From Brevibacterium sp. XM4083 (GTDB lineage Bacteria; Actinomycetota; Actinomycetes; Actinomycetales; Brevibacteriaceae): 64,000 nt of DNA. The notes under the pieces were generated by a model. It made no database searches, had not been told where the DNA came from, and saw only the letters and a program-made list of their open reading frames with translations. Where the stretch lies: the NCBI RefSeq assembly GCF_006489205.2, contig NZ_VFYR02000002.1:529278-593277 (forward strand). Direction: 5' to 3'. The position numbers and the translations under genes are program-made. Every line of letters begins with the position of its first letter. The first letter of the stretch is position 1. Positions 50,553-59,055 of the stretch are shown in pieces.

Positions 50553-51490
50553 TTCGAGTTCCCCCACAGGTCGTAGGCGTCGACGATCTTCGTCACGAGC
50601 GAATGCCGCACGACGTCCTTGCTGCCGAGCTGGCAGAACGCGAGGTCGTCGATGCCGGCGAGGATCTTCTGCACGACCTTGAGCCCGCTCTTCGTGTTCC
50701 CGGGCAGGTCGATCTGCGAGACGTCGCCGGTGACGACCATCCGCGAGCCGAAGCCGAGGCGGGTGAGGAACATCTTCATCTGCTCCCCCGTCGTGTTCTG
50801 CGCCTCGTCGAGGACGATGAAGGCGTCGTTGAGGGTGCGCCCGCGCATGTAGGCCAGGGGCGCGACCTCGATCGTGCCGGACTCGATGAGCAGCGGGATC
50901 GATTCGGGGTCGACCATGTCGTGGAGGGCGTCGTAGAGGGGACGGACGTAGGGGTCGATCTTCTCCCCCAGCGTGCCCGGCAGGAAGCCGAGGCGCTCAC
51001 CGGCCTCGACGGCGGGGCGGGTGAGGATGATCCGGGAGACGTCCTTGTTCTGCAGGGCGTTGACGGCCATCGCCATCGCGAGATACGTCTTGCCCGTGCC
51101 GGCGGGACCGATGCCGAAGGTGATCGTGTTGTTCCGGATCGCCTTGACGTAGTCGTGCTGGCCCATCGTCTTCGGTCGGATCGACTTGCCCCGGGTCGAG
51201 AGGATGTTCGTCCCCATCACCGCCGAGGCGGCCTTGCCCTCGGAGGAGAACGAGGCGACGCGCTCGATCGTCTCCTCATCGATGCGGTGGCCCGACTGGT
51301 GGAGCTTCTTGAGTTCGCCGATGACGGAGACGAACGCGCTCACCTGGTCGGGGTCGCCGGCGGCCTGGAGCTGGTTGGCGCGCAGGTGGAGGTCGAGCTC
51401 GGGGTAGACCTTCTCGAGCGCCCGGAGGTTGGCCTCCCCGGGTCCGAAGAATTCGACGAGGTCGATCGATTCGGGGATGACGAGGCGCAC
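50549..51490 (-). CDS. phoH: PhoH-like ATPase
   Basis: From the GTG at 51490 the protein has 313 residues, with Walker A GPAGTGKT at 128-135, Walker B FIVLDEAQNTT and the family segment TRPAVEAGERLGFLPGTL. Mycobacterial PhoH1 has about 20 more N-terminal residues. Here the frame stays open upstream to a CTG at 51535 that has AAGGA five bases before it, while the GTG has only GGAG three bases away. The start is thus uncertain. It is downstream of rsmE after 117 bp. Confidence 0.92.
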   Translation of the reverse strand: MRLVIPESIDLVEFFGPGEANLRALEKVYPELDLHLRANQLQAAGDPDQVSAFVSVIGELKKLHQSGHRIDEETIERVASFSSEGKAASAVMGTNILSTRGKSIRPKTMGQHDYVKAIRNNTITFGIGPAGTGKTYLAMAMAVNALQNKDVSRIILTRPAVEAGERLGFLPGTLGEKIDPYVRPLYDALHDMVDPESIPLLIESGTIEVAPLAYMRGRTLNDAFIVLDEAQNTTGEQMKMFLTRLGFGSRMVVTGDVSQIDLPGNTKSGLKVVQKILAGIDDLAFCQLGSKDVVRHSLVTKIVDAYDLWGNSK

Positions 51491-51607
51491 GGTCTCCGAG
51501 GCGGTGGTGGTCGTGGCGTCAGTGGAGGTGTCCAGAACTGTCCTTCGTTGATCGGGCGCTCCGTATCCGGAGCGCAGCAGGGTGCATTCCCATCGTAGTC
51601 CGGTATC

Positions 51608-52384
51608 TCACCAGCGGCCCAGGGAATTCTGTGCGAGCACGAGTCCCGCCGGTCCCGCCGAGGAGGACCGCAGGACGGTGTCGCCGAGGAGGACGGGGGT
51701 GGCCCCGACCCCGGCCAGGGAGTCGAGCTCCCGGTCGCTGATCCCGCCTTCGGGTCCGACGACGAGGACGATCCGCGCCGTCGTCTCGGCATCGAGACCC
51801 GCCAGTGCCGCCGAGAGCCGGAGCTCCGCGGTCTCGTGGAGGACGAAGATCGCATCGGCAGACGGTTCCCCGTCCGGTGCGGTCCCTTCGCCGAGGCGGG
51901 CCAGGAGTTCGGCACCGCGGGCCAGCTCGGCCAGAACGGGGAAGCGGGAGCGCCGCGACTGCAGGGAGGCGGCCGTGAGGAGGTTCTCCCATTTCGCCGC
52001 CATCTTCGTCTGCTTCTTCGCCGGCCAATCGGCGATCGAGCGGTCGGCGGCCCACGGGATGATCTCGTCGACCCCGATCTCCGTGGCCGCTTCGATGGCC
52101 TGGAGGTCACGGTCGCCCTTCGCGAGGGCCTGGACGAGGACGAGACGGGGCGTTGGCGCCGGGGTGGCGGTCACCTCGGTGACGTCGAGGGTGAGCTCGG
52201 TCGCCGAAGCGGTCGCCACGGTGCCCCGGGCCCGGGTCCCGTTCCCGTCGACGACGTCGATCTCCTCGCCGGGTCCGATGCGGCGGACCCGCACGGCGTG
52301 CCCGGCCACGTCCAAACCGAGGGTGAGCAGGCGACCGGCGACCGCCTCGGCGGCCTGGGGCGAATGGAAGACCGGGAGACTCAC
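51608..52384 (-). CDS. rsmE: 16S rRNA (uracil-1498-N3) methyltransferase
   Basis: RsmE methylates U1498 of 16S rRNA. The 258-residue SPOUT-class protein has an N-terminal PUA-like domain and a C-terminal knot with [14 protein letters not shown] and [18 protein letters not shown]. The start overlaps the dnaJ stop in GTGA. The hrcA-dnaJ-rsmE-phoH-ybeY order matches M. tuberculosis Rv2374c onward. Confidence 0.95.
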   Translation of the reverse strand: MSLPVFHSPQAAEAVAGRLLTLGLDVAGHAVRVRRIGPGEEIDVVDGNGTRARGTVATASATELTLDVTEVTATPAPTPRLVLVQALAKGDRDLQAIEAATEIGVDEIIPWAADRSIADWPAKKQTKMAAKWENLLTAASLQSRRSRFPVLAELARGAELLARLGEGTAPDGEPSADAIFVLHETAELRLSAALAGLDAETTARIVLVVGPEGGISDRELDSLAGVGATPVLLGDTVLRSSSAGPAGLVLAQNSLGRW

Positions 52385-53493
52385 CGACCGGCGAACTTCT
52401 CACGCATGCGGGAGAACATGCCGCGGGCCTCCGTCGTGATCTGCGCCCGCGGGGTCTCCTCGCCGCGCAGCTTCGCGAGCTGGGCGAGCAGCTCCTTCTG
52501 CTCATCGTCGATCTTGTCGGGGGTGACGACGTCGACGGTGATGAGGAGGTCGCCGCGGGTCTCGGTGCGCAGGCGGGTCGCGCCGAGGCCCGGGAGCTTG
52601 ACGACGGTGCCCGACTGCGTGCCGGGTTCGATGTCGAGATCCTGGACGCCGTCGAAGGTCTCGAACGGGATCCGGGCGCCGAGTGCGGCGGCGGTCATCG
52701 GCACGGACACGGCGGCGCGGAGGTTGTCGCCGTCGCGGCGGAACACCTCGTGGCGGGCGACCATGACCTCGACGAAGAGGTCACCGGCGGGACCGCCGCC
52801 GGGGCCGACCTCGCCCTGGGCCGACAGCTGGATGCGGGTGCCGTCGGAGACGCCGGCGGGGATGCGGATCTTCATCGTCCGCTGCTTGCGCACGCGGCCG
52901 TCGCCCTGGCAGTTGAGGCAGGGGTGCGGGATGACGGTGCCGTAGCCGTGGCACTGGTTGCACGTCTGGTTCGTCACCATCTGCCCCAGCAGGGTCCGGG
53001 TCATCCGCTGGATGCTGCCGGAGCCGTGGCACAGCGAACACGTCTCGACGGAGGTGCCGTCCTGGGTGCCGGCGCCGTGGCAGGTCTCGCAGACGACGGC
53101 GGTGGTGACGTCGAGGTCGACGGTGCCGCCGAAGGCCGCGGTCTGCAGGTCGATGTTGACGCCGACGAGGGCGTCCTTGCCGCGCTGCATGCGCGGAATC
53201 GGACCTCCGGCCGAGCCTCCCCCGCCGCCGAAGAACGTCTCGAAGATGTCGCCGAAACCACCGAAGCCGCCGGCCGGGAAGCCCTGCCCGTTGTCGCCGC
53301 CGCCCATGTCGTAGTTGCGGCGCTTGTCCGGATCGGAGAGGACCTCGTAGGCGAGGGAGATCGACTTGAACTCCTCGTCGTATCCGGGGTTGACGTCGGG
53401 GTGGTATTTGCGGGCCAGCTTGAGATAGGACTTCTTGATCTCAGCCGCCGAAGCGTCCTTCGACACTCCGAGTGCTTCGTAGTGGTCGGCCAC
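52381..53493 (-). CDS. dnaJ: Chaperone DnaJ
   Basis: The 370-residue co-chaperone has the J-domain HPD at 31-33, a Gly/Phe-rich linker ([19 protein letters not shown]), and four zinc-binding repeats ([32 protein letters not shown]) before the C-terminal substrate domains. As it is paired with hrcA and not with dnaK-grpE, it corresponds to actinobacterial DnaJ2. It starts 72 bp downstream of hrcA. Confidence 0.96.
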   Translation of the reverse strand: MADHYEALGVSKDASAAEIKKSYLKLARKYHPDVNPGYDEEFKSISLAYEVLSDPDKRRNYDMGGGDNGQGFPAGGFGGFGDIFETFFGGGGGSAGGPIPRMQRGKDALVGVNIDLQTAAFGGTVDLDVTTAVVCETCHGAGTQDGTSVETCSLCHGSGSIQRMTRTLLGQMVTNQTCNQCHGYGTVIPHPCLNCQGDGRVRKQRTMKIRIPAGVSDGTRIQLSAQGEVGPGGGPAGDLFVEVMVARHEVFRRDGDNLRAAVSVPMTAAALGARIPFETFDGVQDLDIEPGTQSGTVVKLPGLGATRLRTETRGDLLITVDVVTPDKIDDEQKELLAQLAKLRGEETPRAQITTEARGMFSRMREKFAGR

Positions 53494-53565
53494 AGAAACT
53501 TCTCTTTCCCTGGTGGTGGTGTGTGCGTGTGAGGTGGATGGGGCGCGCCCGGACTGTCGGCGGGC

Positions 53566-54618
53566 CTACCCCTGGTCTAGGGCCGAGGAGACGTATTTGG
53601 CGACGGCTCGCACGGCCGAGATCGTCGTCGGATAGTCCATGCGGGTAGGACCGAGGACGGCCAGACGGGCCGAGGATCCCGCCAGATGACCATATTCGGC
53701 GGCGACGACGGATGTCGAGCTGAAGGACTCGTGAGTGTTCTCACGGCCGATCCGCACGCTGATCTCCGCATGGTCCTCGGCCATCGAGGTGAGCAGCCGG
53801 AGCAGGACGACCTGCTCCTCGAAGGCCTCGAGGATCGGGGCCATCTGCTCGCCGAATTCGGAGCCGGAGCGCGCGAGGTTCGCGGTGCCGGCCATGATGA
53901 TGCGCTCCTCCCGGGTCGCCGCGACGAGGTCGATGACGGCCTCGCGGATGCGGTCGAGGACGGGACTGCCAGCCTCGTCGTCGGGTCCGGTCGCGGCAGC
54001 CGTCGCGCCCACCTCGGCGCCGCGGTCGGGGCCGCGGACGTCGACGCGGGAGAGCTTGGCCCCGGCGAATTCGGAGTTGATCCGCTCGCGGAACCGCTGC
54101 AGATCGGCGTCGTCGACCGCCTCGGCGCTCGTGACGATCTTCTGCTCGACCTGCCCGGCGTCGGTGATGAGGACGACGAGGATGCGGCCGGGGGCGAGCC
54201 CGACGACCTCGATGTGCTTGATGCGCGCCTGCGAGACCATCGGGTACTGGATGAGCGCGACCTGATGGGTGAGTCCGGCGAGGACACGGACCGTGCGGTC
54301 GAGCATGCCGTCGAGGTCGACGTCGCCGTCGACGACCTGGAGGATCGCGCGGCGCTCGGCGTGGCTGAGGGGCTTGAACTCGTCGATGCGGTCGACGAAC
54401 ATGCGGTAGCCGAGGTCCGTGGGAATGCGACCGGCCGAGGTGTGGGGCTGGGCGATGTAGCCCTCGGCCTCGAGCTGGGCCATGTCGTTGCGGATCGTCG
54501 CCGGTGAGACGCCGAGGGTGTGGCGCTGGACGATCGCCTTCGATCCGACGGGTTCGTTCGTGGCCACGAAGTCTTCGACGATTGCCCGCAGCACCTGCGC
54601 GCGCCTGCTGTCGTTCAT
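53566..54618 (-). CDS. hrcA: Heat-inducible transcription repressor HrcA
   Basis: HrcA represses heat-shock operons by binding CIRCE and is stabilised by GroEL. The ATG at 54618 (GGAGGAG upstream) gives 350 residues beginning MNDSRRAQVLRAIVEDFVAT; an earlier in-frame start would run through CIRCE and is rejected. The winged helix (GVSPATIRNDMAQLEAEGYI, PHTSAGRIPTDLGYR) is followed by the GAF-like dimer domain. The CIRCE at 54636-54662 lies over its own promoter, indicating autoregulation. Confidence 0.96.
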   Translation of the reverse strand: MNDSRRAQVLRAIVEDFVATNEPVGSKAIVQRHTLGVSPATIRNDMAQLEAEGYIAQPHTSAGRIPTDLGYRMFVDRIDEFKPLSHAERRAILQVVDGDVDLDGMLDRTVRVLAGLTHQVALIQYPMVSQARIKHIEVVGLAPGRILVVLITDAGQVEQKIVTSAEAVDDADLQRFRERINSEFAGAKLSRVDVRGPDRGAEVGATAAATGPDDEAGSPVLDRIREAVIDLVAATREERIIMAGTANLARSGSEFGEQMAPILEAFEEQVVLLRLLTSMAEDHAEISVRIGRENTHESFSSTSVVAAEYGHLAGSSARLAVLGPTRMDYPTTISAVRAVAKYVSSALDQG

Positions 54619-54635
54619 TCGTCTCCTCCCCGGAT

Positions 54636-54662
54636 TTGGCACTCGAATACTCAGAGTGCCAA
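54636..54662 (-). promoter_or_regulatory. CIRCE operator
   Basis: TTGGCACTC, a 9-base spacer and GAGTGCCAA form a perfect inverted repeat. It matches the CIRCE consensus TTAGCACTC-N9-GAGTGCTAA with one symmetric change per arm. It lies 18 bp before the hrcA start and covers the expected transcription start. Confidence 0.92.
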
Positions 54663-54690
54663 TTCTACGCCTCTTGATCCGTGATTTCAC
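54662..54690 (-). promoter_or_regulatory. hrcA promoter
   Basis: GTGAAA (54685-54690) and TAGAAT (54662-54667) are 17 bp apart on the minus strand. The -10 abuts the CIRCE repeat, so bound HrcA would block initiation. Confidence 0.6.
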
Positions 54691-54798
54691 GTCCACCCCC
54701 TCGTCCCGCCGAGGCACGCGGATTCCGCGGCGTCGGTCGGCACCCGACCTGCGTGTCAGCCCCGCCGCACCGGTGGCGATTCACTAGGCTGGGGCACC

Positions 54799-55656
54799 GT
54801 GAATGCCTTTGATCGCTACGGCTCCGATGTGCTCTCGGGATCCTCGCCGTCCTCGCACCGCCCGAAGAAGTCCCGCCCCGTCGAGGTCGGCCTCGGCATG
54901 GTCCTCGAAGACGCGATGAGCGGGTTCGTCGGCGCGGTCATCGGGGCGGAGAAGACGGCTGGCGGAGTCGCCGTCACCCTCGAGGACCGTCGCGGCGGGC
55001 GCCGGGCGTTCCCTCTAGGCCCGGGCTTCCTCTTCGAAGGCGAGCCCGTCGACCTGCGGCTGCCCAAGCGGAAGCCGCAGGCGCCGGGTCGCACCGCCTC
55101 GGGGTCACGGGCCGTCGTCGATGCGAAGGCGCGGGTGGCCAGGGGGTCGCGGATCTGGGTCGAGGGCAAGCATGACGCTGAACTCGTCGAGAAGATCTGG
55201 GGCGATGACCTGCGCATCGAGGGCGTCGTCGTCGAACCGCTCGGTGGACTCGACGACGTCGCCGACAAGCTCGAAGCCTTCGGTCCCGACCGGCAGCACC
55301 GGGTCGGGATCCTCGCTGACCACCTCGTCACGGGCACGAAGGAGTCGAAGATCGCCGAGGCGGTCCGCGCCGATCCCCGCTACGCCGAGGTCGTCCACAT
55401 CATCGGTCACCCCTACGTCGATATCTGGCAGGCGGTCAAGCCGCGGGTCGTCGGCATCGACGCGTGGCCGACCGTGCCGCGCGGCGAGGATTGGAAGACC
55501 GGCATCCTGCGCCGCATCGGCTGGCCGCACGCCGACCACAGGGACGTCGCCGCCGGCTGGGTGCGGATACTGAAGTCGGTGACGACGATCGCCGACGTCG
55601 AACCGACGCTTTCGGGCCGCGTCGAGGAGCTCATCGACTTCGTCACCGTGGACTGA
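54799..55656 (+). CDS. DUF3097 protein with Toprim-like motif
   Basis: The 285-residue protein belongs to the actinobacterial DUF3097 family. Residues 117-130 (RIWVEGKHDAELVEK) resemble the Toprim glutamate motif of RNase M5-type proteins, with Glu122. Asp174 in GILADHLVTGTKESK could be the start of the second acidic motif, although the DxD is degenerate. No function has been assigned. The GTG at 54799 is 8 bases after TAGGCT with no ribosome site, suggesting a leaderless mRNA. It is divergent from hrcA. Confidence 0.82.
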   Translation: MNAFDRYGSDVLSGSSPSSHRPKKSRPVEVGLGMVLEDAMSGFVGAVIGAEKTAGGVAVTLEDRRGGRRAFPLGPGFLFEGEPVDLRLPKRKPQAPGRTASGSRAVVDAKARVARGSRIWVEGKHDAELVEKIWGDDLRIEGVVVEPLGGLDDVADKLEAFGPDRQHRVGILADHLVTGTKESKIAEAVRADPRYAEVVHIIGHPYVDIWQAVKPRVVGIDAWPTVPRGEDWKTGILRRIGWPHADHRDVAAGWVRILKSVTTIADVEPTLSGRVEELIDFVTVD

Positions 55657-55672
55657 GGGCTCGTGGACTGAG
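55647..55672. repeat. Short direct repeat at the DUF3097 stop codon
   Basis: CGTGGACTGAG occurs at 55647-55657 and 55662-55672, a 15-bp period. The first copy contains the stop codon. Confidence 0.75.
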
Positions 55673-55873
55673 TTGGCGGTGGATCGCGTCGCCCGTGGTC
55701 CGAGCTGCCCGTGGGTTGAGGAGTCTCGCGACAGCCGTTCCGCCTCGGTGCGCGGTCAGACTACGGCCAGGGCTCGCGCGGGCAGTTGTGATGGATTTGG
55801 AACGCCGTTCCCACGCCTGGGCAAGCCGGGTCGACTAGGGTGAGGGGGCAGAAGCCCGTCGAAAGGACCCGAA

Positions 55874-56671
55874 ATGTCAAATTCCCCGCAGCCGCCCAAC
55901 GGCGAGCAGAACCAGTCCCGCCCGATGCCGCCCGACTACTCCCAGGCCTCGGGACCCCAGCAGCCCTACAGCCAGCAGAACCAGTACGGTTCGCAGCAGA
56001 ACAACGGCGGGCAGCAGTACGGCTCGCAGCAGAACTACGGGTCCCAGCAGAACTACGGGTCCCAGCAGAATCAGTACGGCAGTCAGCCGCAGAGCTACGG
56101 CGGCCAGCAGTACGGCAGCCAGCAGCAGTACGGTTCACAGCAGTACGGCTCTCAGCAGGGCTACGGCAACCAGGGATACGGCGGGCAGGGCTACGGTGCC
56201 CAGCAGCAGTACGGCCAGCCCGGCTACGGGATCCAGCAGGCGAATCCTGCGCTGTTCAATTCTGCCAACCTCCCCGAGGCCGCCTACGGACCCGGCTCCG
56301 AGCGCTTCTGGAATGCCAACGAGTCCGAGCGGACGACAGCACTGTGGACGAACATCGGCGCCCTCTTCATCGGGTTCCTTCCGCTCATCATGTTCCTCGT
56401 GAAGAAGGATGAGTCGCCCTTCGTCCGTGAGTACGCTCGGCAGGGCACGAACGCCTGGATCACGAACATGATCGCGACCTTTGCCGCATCGTTCGTCCTC
56501 GGCATCCTCGGCTTCCTCCTTGCTCTCGTCACGCTGGGATTCGGGTTCTTCATCGTCTACCTCTCGTTCCTCATTCCGCTGTTCTACGCGGTCCTCTACA
56601 TCATCGCCGCCGTGGCGGCGAACAAGGGCGAGGGCTACAAGTTCCCGCTGACGATCAACTTCATCAAGTGA
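55874..56671 (+). CDS. DUF4870 membrane protein with Gln/Tyr/Gly/Ser-rich N-terminus
   Basis: Residues 1-125 are a low-complexity tract of units such as QYGSQQNYG and QQYGSQQ. Residues 145-265 are a DUF4870 domain with three membrane helices (NIGALFIGFLPLIMFLVKKD, FVREYARQGTNAWI, then two long helices ending NKGEGYKFPLTINFIK). The overall layout resembles the DUF4190 protein at 44137, with a disordered aromatic and Gln-rich head on a small membrane domain. The ATG follows AAAGGA. TAGGGT at 55836 may be its -10. Function is unknown. Confidence 0.85.
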   Translation: MSNSPQPPNGEQNQSRPMPPDYSQASGPQQPYSQQNQYGSQQNNGGQQYGSQQNYGSQQNYGSQQNQYGSQPQSYGGQQYGSQQQYGSQQYGSQQGYGNQGYGGQGYGAQQQYGQPGYGIQQANPALFNSANLPEAAYGPGSERFWNANESERTTALWTNIGALFIGFLPLIMFLVKKDESPFVREYARQGTNAWITNMIATFAASFVLGILGFLLALVTLGFGFFIVYLSFLIPLFYAVLYIIAAVAANKGEGYKFPLTINFIK

Positions 56672-56735
56672 GCGTGATCGGCTCCCAAGCCGGCCGACTC
56701 CGATACTGACAGTCAGACGCTGACAGTCAACCGAG

Positions 56736-56767
56736 ACGGGCCGCCGTGCTGAGGCACGGCGGCCCGT
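56736..56767. terminator. Bidirectional hairpin between converging genes
   Basis: A perfect 14-bp inverted repeat (ACGGGCCGCCGTGC and its complement) with a TGAG loop lies between the DUF4870 gene (+) and the membrane-protein gene (-). It can end both transcripts. Two CTGACAGTCA copies (56706, 56720) precede it. Confidence 0.75.
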
Positions 56768-56773
56768 CGTCGT

Positions 56774-57700
56774 TCATCGCGCAGCCCAGCGCGTGCCGCG
56801 TCGGCGGTGGGCAAACCATGCCGAGGATCGCGGCAGGAAGGCGAAGACGAGACTGGCAGCACCGAACAGCTGAAAACCCGTGACGAGGATCGGGCTGAGC
56901 GGTGTGAGGACGAACAGAGACACGATGAGTGCGGCTAGGGCGATCCACCGAGCGCGGCCGCGCCCCACGAGAAGTCGCCAGGCATAGACGACGAAGGCGA
57001 CGATGACGATGAGCCCGACGATGATGCCCACCACGACAAGGGCATTGGCCAGGGCGGTCGACACGTCACCGACGGAGGTGACCGCCTCTGCTCCGGTGCT
57101 GCCGCCCAGCTGCCGCAGCGCGAAACCCGCCGCCCTCAGCGTCCTCCCACCGGTGACGGCCATGACGATGACTGCCAGCGCAATGAACAGCGGCGCGATC
57201 AACCCGAGGATCGCTGCAGCGACCACTTCCCACGGTCGGCGCTTGCGACCGGTGCGATCTGCATGAAGGGAGGACGCTGTCGTGTAGGCGTCCCGTCCCT
57301 GCCGGACAGCTGCGGTCGATGCCTCCCATGCGACGCGGCTTCCGGACAGAGCCGTTGCCGACGCACGTCCCGCAGCTCTGCGTCCCTTCGTCCACAGCGC
57401 GGACCGGCCCATGGTGCTCGTGGCACGCACCGCGACGTTCTTGACGTCGCCGCTCACCCGACCGATCTCCTGTGCCACAGACTGGCGCTGCGACCGAGCG
57501 GGATGGGGGTGCGGGAGTGACGGAGGACGATGCCGGTCGTCGCGATGCTCATTCTCCCCCTTGCCGGACCGTGAGATCTCCACTCGCGGCGCCGGTGACC
57601 GTGTGGGCTGCACTTCGGATCGGGAATCCGAGGCGCGCTCGGCACTCTGTGGGAACGGGGGCAGGCCAGACGGCTCTTCGTACGGATCGGAACTGGGCAT
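56774..57700 (-). CDS. Hypothetical membrane protein
   Basis: The ATG at 57700 is preceded by GGAGG with a 6-base spacer and gives 308 residues. The N-terminal half is polar and Pro/Ser/Arg-rich (to about residue 150). It is followed by four hydrophobic segments (around VVAAAILGLIAPLFIALAVI, ALVVVGIIVGLIVIVAFVVY, WIALAALIVSLFVL and the last 30 residues). I do not recognise the family. It lies between converging DUF4870 and hemW, 125 bp downstream of hemW. Confidence 0.75.
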   Translation of the reverse strand: MPSSDPYEEPSGLPPFPQSAERASDSRSEVQPTRSPAPRVEISRSGKGENEHRDDRHRPPSLPHPHPARSQRQSVAQEIGRVSGDVKNVAVRATSTMGRSALWTKGRRAAGRASATALSGSRVAWEASTAAVRQGRDAYTTASSLHADRTGRKRRPWEVVAAAILGLIAPLFIALAVIVMAVTGGRTLRAAGFALRQLGGSTGAEAVTSVGDVSTALANALVVVGIIVGLIVIVAFVVYAWRLLVGRGRARWIALAALIVSLFVLTPLSPILVTGFQLFGAASLVFAFLPRSSAWFAHRRRGTRWAAR

Positions 57701-57825
57701 CGGCCACCTCCCCGGCGAGATTCCCCGAGTGCGGACCCACGGCAAGGAGAGCGTCCGCGAGGCCAACCACCATATCTGTAGTCAGAGTAGCAGGAAGTCA
57801 GCGTCGTGTGCCGGCCCTCCCGACC

Positions 57826-59055
57826 TCAGTCCACGTACTCCGTGAGGACGCGGACCATGTAGTCGGCCATGAGCCGGCCCTGCAGGGTCGGTGAGAAGCG
57901 ACCGCTCTCGACCGCCTCGGCGTCGAGGAGTCCCTGTTTGACGAAGGTCCTGATCGCGGCGTCGCTGCCGGGGGCGAGCGTGTCGAGCGGCAGCTCGGAG
58001 TCGATGCGGGCGGCGAGCATGATTCGCTCGATCTCCCGCGTCGATGCCGTGAGCACTTCACGGCCGATCGCCGGCGAGTCACCGGCGCGCAGCCGGTCGG
58101 ACCAGGCACGCGGGTGCTTCGCATTCCAGAACCGCACTCCCCCGATGTGCGAATGCGCCCCGGGCCCGAAACCCCACCAGTCGGCATTGCGCCAATACGC
58201 CATGTTGTGTTCGCAGCGGGTCGCCTCCGATGTCGACCAGTTGCTCACCTCGTACCAGCGCAGCCCGGCAGCGGCGATGGCGGCATCGGCGATCTCGTAC
58301 TTGTCGGCGAGATCGTCCTCGTCGGGCATCGGCAGCTGCCCGCGACGGACCATCGCCCCCATCTTCGTGCCGGGTTCGACGATGAGCGAGTACGCGGAGA
58401 TGTGGTCGACGTCGCCCTCGAGCGCGGCATCGAGGGAGGCTCTCCAGTCGTCGATCGACTCGCCGGGAGTGCCGTAGATGAGGTCGAGGCTGAGTTCGAG
58501 GTCCGCGTCCTTGATCCACCGGGTGACCTCGGGGATCTTCTTCGGATCATGCGTTCGGTCGAGTGTGGCGAGCACGTGCGGCACCGCCGACTGCATGCCC
58601 ACCGACATCCGGGTGAAGCCGGCGGCCGCGAGCGTGTCGATGTAGCCCGGGTCGAGCGTGTCGGGGTTCGCCTCGGTCGTCACCTCGACGTCGGGAGCCA
58701 ACCGGTAGCGGTCGCGGATGTCGTCCATCACCCCGGCGAGCACCTCGGCGGGCAGGAGCGTCGGGGTGCCCCCGCCGAAGAAGATCGTCCCGACCTCACG
58801 ATCACCGGCCCCCGCCTCGGCGAGGACCCGGGTCGAGAGATCGAGCTCACGGGCGATCATCGCGCGGTAGTCCTCGCGGTTCGCGCCCGGTCCGAGCTCA
58901 TCGGCGGTGTAGGTGTTGAAGTCGCAGTACCCGCACCGGACCCGGCAGTACGGGACGTGGACGTAGAGACTCAGCCGCGTGTCGGTCCCGGTCCCCGCCG
59001 AAGCGGGAAGGGACCCGTCGAGCGGCGGGATCTCACCGAGCGGTTGTGCCGGCAC
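57826..59055 (-). CDS. hemW: Radical SAM heme chaperone HemW (HemN-like)
   Basis: The 409-residue radical-SAM protein has the cluster motif CRVRCGYC with Cys37, Cys41 and Cys44, then the GGGTPTLLP segment and the HemN C-terminal domain. HemW delivers heme to respiratory enzymes, and it lacks the extra N-terminal features of true coproporphyrinogen dehydrogenases, so HemW is the better name. The GTG at 59055 abuts the lepA stop. The lepA-hemW pair is conserved and often followed by hrcA in other Gram-positives. Confidence 0.93.
   Translation of the reverse strand: MPAQPLGEIPPLDGSLPASAGTGTDTRLSLYVHVPYCRVRCGYCDFNTYTADELGPGANREDYRAMIARELDLSTRVLAEAGAGDREVGTIFFGGGTPTLLPAEVLAGVMDDIRDRYRLAPDVEVTTEANPDTLDPGYIDTLAAAGFTRMSVGMQSAVPHVLATLDRTHDPKKIPEVTRWIKDADLELSLDLIYGTPGESIDDWRASLDAALEGDVDHISAYSLIVEPGTKMGAMVRRGQLPMPDEDDLADKYEIADAAIAAAGLRWYEVSNWSTSEATRCEHNMAYWRNADWWGFGPGAHSHIGGVRFWNAKHPRAWSDRLRAGDSPAIGREVLTASTREIERIMLAARIDSELPLDTLAPGSDAAIRTFVKQGLLDAEAVESGRFSPTLQGRLMADYMVRVLTEYVD

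Noticed and set aside
54619..54717. N-terminally extended HrcA
   Set aside because: The extension would be translated through the promoter and CIRCE. The ATG at 54618 has a strong ribosome site and the conserved N-terminus.
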